From Paenibacillus sp. UNC499MF (GTDB lineage Bacteria; Bacillota; Bacilli; Paenibacillales; NBRC-103111): 64,000 bases of DNA. Each line of letters begins with the position of its first letter. Positions within the stretch are counted from its first letter, which is position 1. The DNA lies in contig NZ_FNVF01000004.1 of the NCBI RefSeq assembly GCF_900107975.1, forward strand, positions 62,001-126,000. The letters run 5' to 3'. The notes under the pieces were generated by a model that searched no databases, was not told the DNA's origin, and worked only from the letters and a program-made list of their open reading frames with translations. Positions 33,867 to 42,922 of this stretch are shown here, in pieces. Made by a program: the position numbers and the translations under genes.

Positions 33867-34631
33867 TTATAAATGCGATCCGCCCGTGGCATCGACCATT
33901 TGTCCGGTAACCCAACGAGCGTCCGATGAAGAGAGGAAAGCCGCGATGTCCGCAATATCCGCAGGCTCGCCGACCCTGCCGAGGGCAGACATTTCGGCCG
34001 CATGCTGCTGGCCCTCCGGTGTATGCAGCCATTCCGCATTCACGTCCGTATCGACGATTCCGGGGAGCACGGCGTTAACGGTAATCCCACGGGGTCCTAA
34101 CAGTTTCGCAAGATGCAAGGTAAACGTGTTTACGGCACCTTTCGTCAAGTTGTACGCCATAATATGGGGATATGCGATTCGCGTCACGCCTGAAGAGATA
34201 TTGATAATTCGCCCTCCGTCTCGAAGAAGCCGCAAGGACTGCTGGACGAGGAAAAACGGCGCTTTTACATTCACGGCAAATATCGCGTCAAAATCCTCCT
34301 CTGTGGTCTCCTCCAGTGTTTTGGAAGTTCCTATACCGGCATTATTCACGAGAATGTCGATCCGGTTCTGACCTGTTAGGCGAAGGAGCGTTTGCTCCAT
34401 GACTTGAACCAAATCCGTTACCCCGGCAACGGTTTCGAGATTGGCTCCTATAGCCACAGCCCTTCCGCCTCGGGCTTCAATGGCTCGAACAACTTCCTCC
34501 CCCGCAGCTCTTCGGCTGCCATAGTGTACGATCACCAGAGCGCCCTCTTCCGCAAGCCGCAGCGAAATTCCCTTTCCGATACCGCGGCTTCCGCCTGTGA
34601 CCAATGCGATTTTTCCTTCCAGCCGTTTCAT
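33867..34631 (-). CDS. Classical short-chain dehydrogenase/reductase (FabG-like)
   Basis: 254 residues with all classical SDR motifs: TGGSRGIGKG (cofactor), DILVNNAG, INISSG with the catalytic serine, YNLTK with Tyr and Lys, and PGIVDTDVNAEW. The Arg/Ser residues after the second strand (HYGSRRAAGEE) favour NADP(H). ATG 34631 has AAGGAG 8 bases upstream. A MerR-type promoter lies upstream and a divergent-neighbouring MerR/GyrI regulator gene precedes it, so expression is likely induced by a small hydrophobic ligand. Substrate unknown. Confidence 0.88.
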   Translation of the reverse strand: MKRLEGKIALVTGGSRGIGKGISLRLAEEGALVIVHYGSRRAAGEEVVRAIEARGGRAVAIGANLETVAGVTDLVQVMEQTLLRLTGQNRIDILVNNAGIGTSKTLEETTEEDFDAIFAVNVKAPFFLVQQSLRLLRDGGRIINISSGVTRIAYPHIMAYNLTKGAVNTFTLHLAKLLGPRGITVNAVLPGIVDTDVNAEWLHTPEGQQHAAEMSALGRVGEPADIADIAAFLSSSDARWVTGQMVDATGGSHL

Positions 34632-34661
34632 AGCTCTCACTCCTTTATGATGGGTAGGACT

Positions 34662-34693
34662 ACTGTACACCTTCCCGTAAAGGGGAGAGTCAA
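34662..34693 (-). promoter_or_regulatory. MerR-type promoter with long spacer before the SDR gene
   Basis: Read leftward, TTGACT (34693-34688) and TACAGT (34667-34662) are 20 bases apart, too long for sigma A unaided. The spacer holds an imperfect dyad (CTCCCCTTTACGGGAAG). Long spacers with a CTCCCC-type dyad are the signature of MerR-family activated promoters (BmrR/BltR class), and such a regulator gene is adjacent. Confidence 0.7.
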
Positions 34694-34758
34694 GAGGAGA
34701 TGAACCTATCTTATTCAGAAAAAAAGAACCTCCAAGGAGGCATGGAGATGCAATGACT

Positions 34759-35580
34759 TTATCCGAGCTCAAGAGGAATGAGCAATTCTGCCAATCGCAT
34801 TTTTCCGTAAATATCTTTGTCCGAGGTTAAATAGATTTCGCGGATCGGCTCTTTACAGGACTGGATATAACCTTGAGACGAGATCCACGAGACTAACTGA
34901 TCGGCGGCAAGGCAAGAGTTGTCATAAGGGTTGCAGCGGTGCACAAGGGAAGCGGCCGCTTGTAACTCGGGCATAAGGCGTACGTTCACTCTTCCGCTGC
35001 TTGGAATAGACTTTGTTAGCGGTAAGGCGACCTCAAGATCGGCCAGATCCGTATCCGAGTTGTCATGACCGTACCATAAAACAGTCAAATCTCGTCCTTC
35101 GTCCTCCACGTACGAATTAACGTACCGGGTGAGCTCATCAAGCAGAAGGCATAGGTGCGTCCGTGGAACCGTATCGCGAATAGAAGCCGTAAGCTGCGGT
35201 TGTACGTTACGAACGATTATCGGCATTTCCTGCTGGCGCGTATCCGCTTGTTCGACACGGGTAATGCGGTTATTGATTTCTTTCAGCTGCTGCTGCGCTT
35301 CCAGGATGGAACGCTCCAGTTCGTTCTTTTTATCAACCAACTTCAGTTTTACGTCGGGTATCGGGTGCTCTTCCAGGAAGTGTTTAATTTGCTCCAGCGT
35401 GAATCCGTGTTCTTTAAAGGCGGTAATGCGCTTAACGGTCAGAAGCTGTTTCTGAGTATAGTACCGATAGCCGTTATTTGAGTCTATGGCGGCCGGTTCA
35501 AGCAGTTTCAACTTATTGTAAAATCTTAATGCTTTGACAGAAACACCGCTCAACTTGGAAAATTCACTGATCTTTAGCAT
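34759..35580 (-). CDS. MerR-family regulator with GyrI-like effector domain (BmrR/BltR-like)
   Basis: 273 residues. An N-terminal MerR HTH (1-70; ISEFSKLSGVSVKALRFYNK, NGYRYYTQKQL), a coiled-coil dimerisation helix (about 80-112, LVDKKNELERSILEAQQQLKEI) and a C-terminal GyrI-like ligand-binding domain (about 120-273). This architecture binds hydrophobic cations or other drugs and twists the long-spacer promoter to activate it. The matching promoter lies at 34662-34693 before the SDR gene. The regulator is upstream of the SDR gene on the same strand, about 128 bp away. Confidence 0.9.
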   Translation of the reverse strand: MLKISEFSKLSGVSVKALRFYNKLKLLEPAAIDSNNGYRYYTQKQLLTVKRITAFKEHGFTLEQIKHFLEEHPIPDVKLKLVDKKNELERSILEAQQQLKEINNRITRVEQADTRQQEMPIIVRNVQPQLTASIRDTVPRTHLCLLLDELTRYVNSYVEDEGRDLTVLWYGHDNSDTDLADLEVALPLTKSIPSSGRVNVRLMPELQAAASLVHRCNPYDNSCLAADQLVSWISSQGYIQSCKEPIREIYLTSDKDIYGKMRLAELLIPLELG

Positions 35581-35862
35581 TCCACAACGGGCTCCTTTCT
35601 TATAATCAAATGTCCTATATTTATACTATAAGGCAGCTACATGTAATCGTTCCATCTATAATACAACGATTGTTGGTGAAACGTGGGGCTTATCCGAACC
35701 GTTGGATATTCCGGCATTACAAAAGAACCGTTACCTAATAGCCGCTTTCATAAAGGCATCCCGTCTGGCTGTCAGAAACTATGGCCGGAGATTAACCAGA
35801 TTACAAGAGCATTTCCTATTGACAACGAGAAAAAGAAAAGATAAAGTAACTTCATGTGAGAT

Positions 35863-35877
35863 TGATAATCATTATCA
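35863..35877. promoter_or_regulatory. Fur box (perfect 7-1-7)
   Basis: TGATAATCATTATCA is a perfect 7-1-7 palindrome matching the Bacillus Fur consensus, 21 bases before the start of a siderophore-binding lipoprotein. Iron-starvation induction is expected. Confidence 0.9.
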
Positions 35878-35898
35878 TTATAAGGGGATAAATAAAAC

Positions 35899-36870
35899 AT
35901 GAAGAAAAAGCTCCTCCTTCCGTTGTTTCTGCTGCTGCTGACTGTAATTAGCGCGTGCGGAAACAAAGCCGCTAACGACAATCAGGCGGGCTCCGCCTCA
36001 TCAAATGCGGGTCAAACGGCCAATTCCGCAGCGAACTCCGACACGGCGTCCAAATCGAATGCCGGTACAAAGACATACCAGTCCGAGACCGGTCCCATAG
36101 AGGTTCCGGCCAATCCCAAGCGAATCGTCGCACTGACGAATGCGCCGAACGTGCTTTCGCTTAACGGTACGCTGGTGGGTGTCGACGAATGGACGAACAA
36201 GAACCCGTTGTTCACCGGCAAGCTGTCGGGCGTAAAGGTCGTATCGCCGGACAATCTGGAAAAGATTATCGAGCTGGATCCGGACCTCATTATTACCGGT
36301 ACCGAGACCAAAAATATAGACAAGCTCAAAGAGATCGCACCAACCGTCGCGTATACATGGGGAAAGCTGGATTATCTGAACCAGCAATTGGAAATCGGAA
36401 AGCTGCTGAACAAGGAGAAGGAAACCCAGACCTGGATCGACGGCTTCAAACAGCGGGCCGCCGAGGCAGGCAAGGAGATCAAGGCGAAGTTCGGGGACAA
36501 GGTGTCCGTGTCCGTTATAGAGACGGACTCGAAGAGTTTCTATGTATTCGGCGACAAATGGGCGCGGGGAACCGAAGTGCTTTATCAGGCGATGGGACTG
36601 GGCATGCCGGAGAAGGTCAAAGCCGAAACAACGGGCCCCGGCTATTATACGCTATCATCTGAGGTGCTTGGCGATTACGCCGGTGATTTCCTGGTTCTGA
36701 GCAGAAGCTCCAAGGGTGATAATTCGTTCATGAAAACGGCGACCTGGAACAACATCCCGGCTGTCAAAAACAAGCATGTCATCGAGATCGACACGGAATC
36801 GTCCACATACAGCGATCCGACGACGCTTGAGTACTTGCTCGGCATTTTTAAAACCGCTTTTCTTCAATAA
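35899..36870 (+). CDS. Siderophore/iron ABC transporter substrate-binding lipoprotein (FeuA-like)
   Basis: 323 residues. A type II signal peptide with lipobox VISAC (Cys20) and an Ala/Asn/Ser-rich tether (21-58) precede a FecB/periplasmic-binding-type domain. Typical features are IEVPANPKRIVAL at the first strand, VVSPDNLEKIIELDPDLIIT and a GxKWARGTEVLYQAMGLGMP segment. It captures ferric siderophores at the outer membrane face of the cell membrane. AAGGGG precedes the ATG and a Fur box covers the promoter. No permease or ATPase gene follows: a terminator comes next, so it is an orphan receptor that must use a transporter encoded elsewhere. Confidence 0.9.
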   Translation: MKKKLLLPLFLLLLTVISACGNKAANDNQAGSASSNAGQTANSAANSDTASKSNAGTKTYQSETGPIEVPANPKRIVALTNAPNVLSLNGTLVGVDEWTNKNPLFTGKLSGVKVVSPDNLEKIIELDPDLIITGTETKNIDKLKEIAPTVAYTWGKLDYLNQQLEIGKLLNKEKETQTWIDGFKQRAAEAGKEIKAKFGDKVSVSVIETDSKSFYVFGDKWARGTEVLYQAMGLGMPEKVKAETTGPGYYTLSSEVLGDYAGDFLVLSRSSKGDNSFMKTATWNNIPAVKNKHVIEIDTESSTYSDPTTLEYLLGIFKTAFLQ

Positions 36871-36894
36871 TCAGAGAAATATTTCATAGAATGC

Positions 36895-36962
36895 AGCGGG
36901 GTTTTCCGCCCCGCTATCCAGGAATCCGGCGTTTTTATAACGCATGGATTCCTTTTATTTTT
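36895..36962 (+). terminator. Two consecutive hairpins ending the lipoprotein gene
   Basis: AGCGGGG / CCCCGCT (36895-36915) is followed by AGGAATCC / GGATTCCT (36920-36953) with an inner GCGTT/AACGC and a T-rich tail TTTTATTTTT. The second is a convincing intrinsic terminator. Confidence 0.75.
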
Positions 36963-37059
36963 GTAGCGCTGAAACTGGACAAAATTACATCCATAATGTC
37001 GGATGGATAACAGGCTAAGTAATTGGGTGTATAGGGGTTATTTTTCGTTCCGTCTCCAC

Positions 37060-38130
37060 CTACAAATAAAAACTCCTTGCTCTCTCGTTGAAAAAATCAG
37101 TTACATTGCTATACTCCGCTATGTCTATACGGTTCTGCCGCAGTATTTTCTGAATAAAGATCGTGTCGGTGAAAATGGCGTTGATGATCTTTTCGCACCA
37201 TAGAGGGGCAGTTTTGAAGTAATCTACCAGGGCGTTAATTTCCTCAAAATTAAAATAAAGGATATACGCGACATAATTCTGAAGCAGCGTTTTGAAACAA
37301 TGGTCGCGATAAGAGCTGGAGTGGTGGTCAGAGAGAAAGTCCGCCATCACGTTAAACAGCTCGGCTTTATTTTGCGCATACCTATGGATCAGCCAATCGA
37401 CGTTATTGATCCCCTGCAGGATATCCTCTAACCCTTCTTTGTGCGGCATCGCCAGCCTGGATTTACCCTCGATTGCACTTAACAGCTCCAGGGTGACATT
37501 TTTGCACGTTTGGATTTCATGGGGGGCCAGGTCCATTTGGTCCTTATACTTGTCGAAATTTTCGCTGTAGTAGTCATGATAGTTTGAAAAATAGCGTTCC
37601 ACGCTAATGCCGGTCCTGGTATGAACCAAATTGTGCCCAAGGAATGAAAAGGAATAGAGGGTTTCCTCGTTAACCGGGTGACAATAAAGGTAGAAAAAGA
37701 AAAAGAAGTCCCTAAGCTGAGCCCGCTGTTCTGTGCTTAGTGCGGTGATATCGTTCAATTGGGATAACTGGAAAAAACAATAGTTTTTCATAAAATCATT
37801 CATTTCGTTGTACGCGTTAACCTTAACAATTGACGTTGTCGTGTTAACCGTAAACAGCAGGTAATAGAAGATCAGTTCTTCGTATACATCCAACTGTGCA
37901 AAAGCCGTCGAGAGCACAGGCTTCCAGTCCGGGTTAGCCGTGTAATTGGGATCTCTCGGCTGTAATTCAGAGATCCATTCGCTGAATGGCAGACTCTCCC
38001 GGCCTGCCAAAAACAGCTCTATACTCTCATCTTCACATAAACCGTATTCGAAGCCTCCCGTTAGTACGGGCGGTAATTTCCTGTTGAATTTTAAATTCAG
38101 GTAGTCCTGGTACAGCAATTGAAGTTTCAT
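37060..38130 (-). CDS. Unrecognised 356-residue soluble protein
   Basis: A largely helical, aromatic-rich protein without signal peptide. Segments include EELIFYYLLFTVNTTTSIVK, LRDFFFFFYLYCHPVNEETL, and SSYRDHCFKTLLQNYVAYIL near the C-terminus. The hydrophobic stretches are interrupted by charged residues, so they look like a helical core rather than membrane spans. GAGGGATC precedes the ATG. It is monocistronic, flanked by an iron-binding lipoprotein and an S-layer-type protein on opposite strands. No family was recognised; coding is well supported by length and codon pattern. Confidence 0.65.
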   Translation of the reverse strand: MKLQLLYQDYLNLKFNRKLPPVLTGGFEYGLCEDESIELFLAGRESLPFSEWISELQPRDPNYTANPDWKPVLSTAFAQLDVYEELIFYYLLFTVNTTTSIVKVNAYNEMNDFMKNYCFFQLSQLNDITALSTEQRAQLRDFFFFFYLYCHPVNEETLYSFSFLGHNLVHTRTGISVERYFSNYHDYYSENFDKYKDQMDLAPHEIQTCKNVTLELLSAIEGKSRLAMPHKEGLEDILQGINNVDWLIHRYAQNKAELFNVMADFLSDHHSSSYRDHCFKTLLQNYVAYILYFNFEEINALVDYFKTAPLWCEKIINAIFTDTIFIQKILRQNRIDIAEYSNVTDFFNERARSFYL

Positions 38131-38368
38131 GGTCCGATCCCTCGTTTGTTGATGGAGTTTTGGTCAAACAGCTCTTTTCCGGATTCTATGCTGTGTCCAT
38201 CATAGCGGCTCTTTGACGCTTGTTCAAATAACATTTTTGCCGGTACAACATTTTATCCTTTCAAGAAATAAATGGAACATTTTAAAAAGGAGTACATAAT
38301 TAGATGTCGAATTTATTTGTCGAAAAATAGCAAAAAAGAAAGAATGGTGGACAAACCCACTCGCTAGA

Positions 38369-38395
38369 TATATACACCCGAAGGTGTCATATATA
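38369..38395. promoter_or_regulatory. Inverted repeat in the leader of the SLH protein gene
   Basis: ATATATACACC-CGAA-GGTGTCATATAT, with one mismatch in the arms and a CGAA tetraloop, lies about 33 bases before the start. It could form a stable 5' hairpin in the mRNA, as known for strongly expressed S-layer genes, or be an operator. The rest of the 298-bp intergenic region shows nothing else. Confidence 0.4.
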
Positions 38396-38428
38396 AATCT
38401 GAACCCAATAATATAAGGAGGATGTTAC

Positions 38429-41185
38429 TTGAAAGAAGGAAGGTTAAGACCGGTTTTAGCGTTGGTGTTATCGATCCTGCTGTTACTGCCAGCCCAATTC
38501 GCCTACGGTGCCAAGGACGCAGGGACAGGGGATGTATACGATTTTTCATTGACTGTCAGCGAAATCGTCAGCAGCGGCAGCAACGGAACGAGCGTCGTTG
38601 TCGAAAAAGCTCCCTTACAAGGGGTAAAGGTATCCGTTGACGGAAAAGAATATACAACAGACAGTTCGGGCCTCACTGTGACGGCTTTGTCTAATGGGAC
38701 TTACGGTTTTTCGATATCCAAAGACGGGTATCAGGGACAAACGGGAACCGTTACGATCAATGGCGGTTCCCAAACTCTAACGCGGACATTGACCCGAATG
38801 TCGCCGCCAACCGTCAAGCTGGCTCCGGTGGGCCAGATTACTACGACTACCGCGGATGTCGGCGGTAAGGTGACGAACGACGGCGGGGCAGCCGTGACCG
38901 AACACGGAATCGTGTACAGCACGGTGCGCAATTTTGCGCCGGAGAACGGCACGAAGGTTATCTCAAGCGGCACGGCCGGGACGAACGAAGTGTTCATGGC
39001 CGCTTTGTCCGGGCTGCTTCCGGGGGAGAACTACTACTATTTCCGTGCGTACGCAGCAAACAGCGTAGGAACGGGTTACAGCGATGAATTTTCTTTCTAC
39101 ACGAAGCGCACCGAGCCGACGGTGACCACATCGGTCTACACCGCTTCGGTGACCAGCGTCACGGCGACCGTATACGGTAATGTGCTGAGCACCGGCATAT
39201 GGCCCTTTGTTGAGCGCGGTATCGAAGTGAAGACTCAATATCCGACGATGAAAACAACGAAGTATCCGGTGGCGGGTACAACCGGCGAATTCAGTGTACC
39301 GCTCGCCGATTTACAGCAGGGCATCCGCTATACGGTGCGAGCCTACGCAAAGACAACCCATGATTATGCCTACGGGGATGAACTGGCCTTCGACACCACA
39401 CCGAAGGAGCCGGAGCTCACGACAGAGGTTGTTACCGTAGATTACATGAACGTTGTTTTGGCGAGCAAAATCAAGTATATCGGCAGCAATGTAACGTCGA
39501 TTAAGGATAGCCATAACAGCCGTGGTTTTGTTATAGATACCAACCCGAATCCGACGCTTGAATCCGGTATGAAGATTCGTGCGGGTTACGGAGAACCGCA
39601 TAAAGAATTCGTAACGTATATGCTGGCGCAGGAGCTAGCCAGAGGAACGACGTATTATGTGCGCTCTTTTGCAACGAACGATGAAGGTTTGACCGGCTAC
39701 GGCAATGAAGTCTCTTTTACGACGGTAAGCTTAGCTCCGACGGTGACGACACCGGAAGCTTCGCTAGTCACGGCGACAACCGCTACCATTGGCGGTAACG
39801 TGACCATGGACGGCGGTGCTGCCGTTACAGAGCGCGGCGTGCTTTACAGTACGGACCCGAGCCTTACCGTCAGTAGGGGTACGAAAGTGACGGCTCCGGG
39901 CACGACGGGCGAGTTCAGCGTCCCTTTAACCAACTTGACGCCCAATAAGACCTATTACATGCGCGCCTATGCGATCAACAAAAACGGGACGAGCTATGGC
40001 GCCGAGAAGTTTTTTGAAACATTAGGAGCTTCGCCGACGCCTACCCCGACACCGCCAACGACGCCAAACACCAAAACTCCGACGTTGACGACTATAACGA
40101 ATATGCTGAATCCTTCTCAGCAGGGACAGTCGGTCACGTTTATGGTGAAAACTACTTCGCATCCGCAGACGTCCGGCACTTTAACCGGAACGGTTAAGCT
40201 TATGGACGGTTCGGTATTGCTGGATACTCTGACGCTGGAGCCCAAAGGAATATCAAACGGATATGCGATAGCAGCGTACACGACAAGCGCTCTAAGCGTG
40301 GGAGACCATTCGCTTACGGCTGTATACAGCGGAGACAATCAGTTCGCCGAAGGTACGTCCGCGCCGTTTATTCAGACGGTAAAGGGAACGACAAACCCAG
40401 GCGGCGGTGGGGGTGGCGGCCATGACCAGGACGATGAGCCGTCTCCGCCACCGGCCGAGCAGAAGCCGGAGCCTGTTCCGCCGACTCCTTCACCGGAAGT
40501 GAAGCCGAAGCCGGAACCGACACCGGTTCCGCCGAAGCCGACGCCTGCGCCGGAGGACGACATTTTCAAGAAGGATGTCTTCAAATCGGGCAAAAATGTC
40601 GTTCAGGACATACAGGCCAAAATCAACGAGGCTCTTAAAAACCCGAAACCGGCGTTTACTCCTGCCGATACGAAGAATCATTGGGCCGAGCAGACCATCG
40701 ATATTTTCTTGAAGCTTAATATTATTTATGGCTACGAGGACAACACCATTAAACCGAACCGCGAGATGTCCCGCGGGGAATTTGTCGCGATTCTTTCCCG
40801 TATCTTTGACGTCGGAGGCACGAATCCGACCGGTTTGAAGGACGTAAAAGGACACTGGGCACAAGAGCCGATTGAGAGGTTTGTGCAAGCGGGAATCATC
40901 GGCGGATTTGGTGACGGAACGTTCAAACCGGACCGATTCATAACCCGCGAAGAGATGGTCGTGATTATGTCCAGGATCGTTAATCTTCAGGGTGCGGGTC
41001 ATACGGGCGATTCAAACGCCGATCCGATTGACTTGGCCGCTCAGGCGGGTATTATCGAAGGCAGCGGCGACGGGAAGTTAAACCCCGGCGGCACGGCCGG
41101 TCGTGCCGATGCGCTGCAGCTTATCCTGAATACGTTGAAACTCAACTCAAGTATTAAGACGATGCTTGAAATCATGGCGGATTAA
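38429..41185 (+). CDS. SLH-domain cell surface protein with fibronectin-like repeats
   Basis: 918 residues from a TTG start behind AAGGAGG. A signal peptide (about 1-28) is followed by a carboxypeptidase-regulatory-like domain (45-120, VKVSVDGKEYTTDSSGLTV). Four fibronectin-III-like repeats follow (about 125-535), recognisable by the recurring VTxxTATVGG(NV)T and AxNxxGTGYGxExxFxT patterns. An Ig-like repeat comes next (about 550-655, GQSVTFMVKTTS), then a Gly/Pro-Lys-Glu linker (660-715) and three SLH domains (about 735-915). The first two SLH contain HWAEQTIDIF and HWAQEPIERF; the third lacks the HWA motif. SLH domains bind pyruvylated secondary cell wall polymer. It is probably an adhesion or scaffold protein; no enzyme domain is visible. 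The next gene is a glycosyltransferase, then a second SLH protein. Confidence 0.85.
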   Translation: MKEGRLRPVLALVLSILLLLPAQFAYGAKDAGTGDVYDFSLTVSEIVSSGSNGTSVVVEKAPLQGVKVSVDGKEYTTDSSGLTVTALSNGTYGFSISKDGYQGQTGTVTINGGSQTLTRTLTRMSPPTVKLAPVGQITTTTADVGGKVTNDGGAAVTEHGIVYSTVRNFAPENGTKVISSGTAGTNEVFMAALSGLLPGENYYYFRAYAANSVGTGYSDEFSFYTKRTEPTVTTSVYTASVTSVTATVYGNVLSTGIWPFVERGIEVKTQYPTMKTTKYPVAGTTGEFSVPLADLQQGIRYTVRAYAKTTHDYAYGDELAFDTTPKEPELTTEVVTVDYMNVVLASKIKYIGSNVTSIKDSHNSRGFVIDTNPNPTLESGMKIRAGYGEPHKEFVTYMLAQELARGTTYYVRSFATNDEGLTGYGNEVSFTTVSLAPTVTTPEASLVTATTATIGGNVTMDGGAAVTERGVLYSTDPSLTVSRGTKVTAPGTTGEFSVPLTNLTPNKTYYMRAYAINKNGTSYGAEKFFETLGASPTPTPTPPTTPNTKTPTLTTITNMLNPSQQGQSVTFMVKTTSHPQTSGTLTGTVKLMDGSVLLDTLTLEPKGISNGYAIAAYTTSALSVGDHSLTAVYSGDNQFAEGTSAPFIQTVKGTTNPGGGGGGGHDQDDEPSPPPAEQKPEPVPPTPSPEVKPKPEPTPVPPKPTPAPEDDIFKKDVFKSGKNVVQDIQAKINEALKNPKPAFTPADTKNHWAEQTIDIFLKLNIIYGYEDNTIKPNREMSRGEFVAILSRIFDVGGTNPTGLKDVKGHWAQEPIERFVQAGIIGGFGDGTFKPDRFITREEMVVIMSRIVNLQGAGHTGDSNADPIDLAAQAGIIEGSGDGKLNPGGTAGRADALQLILNTLKLNSSIKTMLEIMAD

Positions 41186-41221
41186 CAGGTCATCCAACTA
41201 ATTTTACAGTCTCGGAAGAGC

Positions 41222-41260
41222 ACCCCGATTGTATTCTTATGGAATAGATCGGGGTTTTTT
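41222..41260 (+). terminator. Terminator of the SLH protein gene
   Basis: ACCCCGAT / ATCGGGGT with an inner TATTC/GAATA helix and TTTTTT. Confidence 0.85.
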
Positions 41261-41376
41261 ATGTTTAAGAGGCTGTGCAGGGGAACCGGCAGCCCGAGAA
41301 TTAGAGTTATGGAGATAGAGATGAGCGGATTGTGAAATTGAGAGACACCGTTTTTGCACGATAGCGACAAGGCGAG

Positions 41377-41402
41377 GCTGTCCCGGAGGGGGCAGCTTTT
41401 TT
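41377..41402 (+). terminator. Second hairpin of the GGCTGTCCC family
   Basis: GCTGTCCC-GGAG-GGGGCAGC followed by TTTTTT. No gene lies between it and the previous terminator. Similar hairpins are at 42736 and 53533. Confidence 0.55.
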
Positions 41403-41517
41403 ACTTAAAGTTTTGAGATTTCCGGAAATTGTAATATGATAGATATGTTACCATTATATGTATAGATGGCGTTGCTCTTACACGATTTAGAGAACCGTAA
41501 CCTAAGGAGTGATAGAA

Positions 41518-42711
41518 ATGGCGCGTGTATTATTTATTAACGCGGGATCAGAGGGACATATCAATCCGACGATCGGCGTTGTGCAGGAGCTTATTTCGCG
41601 TGGGGAAGAGGTAGTGTACTTCTGTAATGGAGCTTATCGGGAACGCATCGAGAAGACGGGAGCTTCGGTACGGACATTTGACGACCAAAAATTTATAGAA
41701 GCCTTTATTTCCGGTGGAAGAGATTATCTGCTCGAAAGAGCCAACGGTCTTCTGCTGACGGCGGATGTAGTTATCCCGGTCGTTCTGGAGCAAACCCGGG
41801 GAGAGCATTATGATTACATGATCCATGATTCCATGTTCGGATGCGGGCGGCTCCTTGCCGGGATTCTTAAGCTTCCCGCGATCAGTTCCTGCACTTCTTT
41901 TGCGCATACAAAAGAAACGTTCGATAAGATCCTGGAACCGTCTTCGGTAACCCCCGCAGAAATCGTTGGACGGTTTCAAAGCCTGGCGGCAGCGGTGAGC
42001 GAAAAATATGGGGTGGAGATCCGATCCCCTTACGAGGTGTTTTATAACCCTGCTCCGTTTACCATCGTGTATACGACAAGGGAGTTTCAAACGGATGAAG
42101 AGGTATTCGATCAAACGTACAAATTTGTCGGTCCGTCTATCTCTTCACGGGCGGTTCAACAAAATTTCGACCTGGCTGCAATCAAGGGGAAAAACCCGAT
42201 TTACATTTCATTGGGCACCGTTTTTAACGAGGCTGTTGATTTCTACAAGCTTTGTTTCGAGGCGTTCGGGAACACGGAGCATACGATTGTCATGTCTATA
42301 GGAAACAACACCCTGATTTCCGAATTGGGGGAGATACCCGGTAACTTCATCGTCAAAAATTATGTTCCGCAAACGGAGCTTCTGCCCCACACGAAGTTGT
42401 TTATCACACACGGGGGCATGAACAGTGCCCATGAAGGTCTTTATTACGGGGTTCCGCTCGTTGTTATCCCGCAAAGCGCCGACCAGCCGATGGTTGCGGG
42501 GCAAGTCGTCAAGATCGGAGCAGGTCTCTCCTTACAGATGCAAGGTTTGACTGCATCTCAACTGCGTGAAGCTGCCGACAGAGTGCTAAGCCTCCCGTCT
42601 TTTCAAAAAGCCGTTGCGCATATCGGCGAATCTTTTCGAAATTCAGGCGGGTATCGTCAAGCCGTTGATGAGATTTTCGAATTCAAAAACCGGTTTCATG
42701 TCCGGGTATAA
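41518..42711 (+). CDS. MGT-family UDP-glycosyltransferase (YjiC/macrolide type)
   Basis: 397 residues. GT-B fold: the N-terminal half starts ARVLFINAGSEGHINPTIGV, with the catalytic histidine in EGHINP, and the C-terminal nucleotide-sugar half has YISLGTVF, VPQTELLPHTKLFITHGGMN and GVPLVVIPQSADQPMVA, the donor-binding signature. These enzymes transfer glucose or other sugars to macrolides, flavonoids and other small molecules. ATG 41518 has AAGGAG 8 bases upstream; an in-frame GTG at 41509 overlaps that site. It lies between two SLH protein genes but has its own promoter region and terminator. The natural acceptor is unknown. Confidence 0.88.
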   Translation: MARVLFINAGSEGHINPTIGVVQELISRGEEVVYFCNGAYRERIEKTGASVRTFDDQKFIEAFISGGRDYLLERANGLLLTADVVIPVVLEQTRGEHYDYMIHDSMFGCGRLLAGILKLPAISSCTSFAHTKETFDKILEPSSVTPAEIVGRFQSLAAAVSEKYGVEIRSPYEVFYNPAPFTIVYTTREFQTDEEVFDQTYKFVGPSISSRAVQQNFDLAAIKGKNPIYISLGTVFNEAVDFYKLCFEAFGNTEHTIVMSIGNNTLISELGEIPGNFIVKNYVPQTELLPHTKLFITHGGMNSAHEGLYYGVPLVVIPQSADQPMVAGQVVKIGAGLSLQMQGLTASQLREAADRVLSLPSFQKAVAHIGESFRNSGGYRQAVDEIFEFKNRFHVRV

Positions 42712-42735
42712 AATTTTTCAAGCAGTGAAGAGATA

Positions 42736-42763
42736 AGGCTGTCCCGAAAGGGACGGCCTTTTG
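42736..42763 (+). terminator. Terminator of the glycosyltransferase gene
   Basis: AAGGCTGTCCC-GAAA-GGGACGGCCTT, an 11-bp stem with one G-T pair and TTTT after it. Confidence 0.85.
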
Positions 42764-42922
42764 TGCGTATCAACCGTTGAGGCTTTGAATACTGGTCATT
42801 TTACACTCCAAGCCGTTTTTCCAGGAGAGAGTTTTATTTAACAATCCAATGACATATTGCCGGATTTACCATAACAATCTATTCCTACAATAGTCCTATT
42901 ACACTGTGGATGGGGCGATTAC

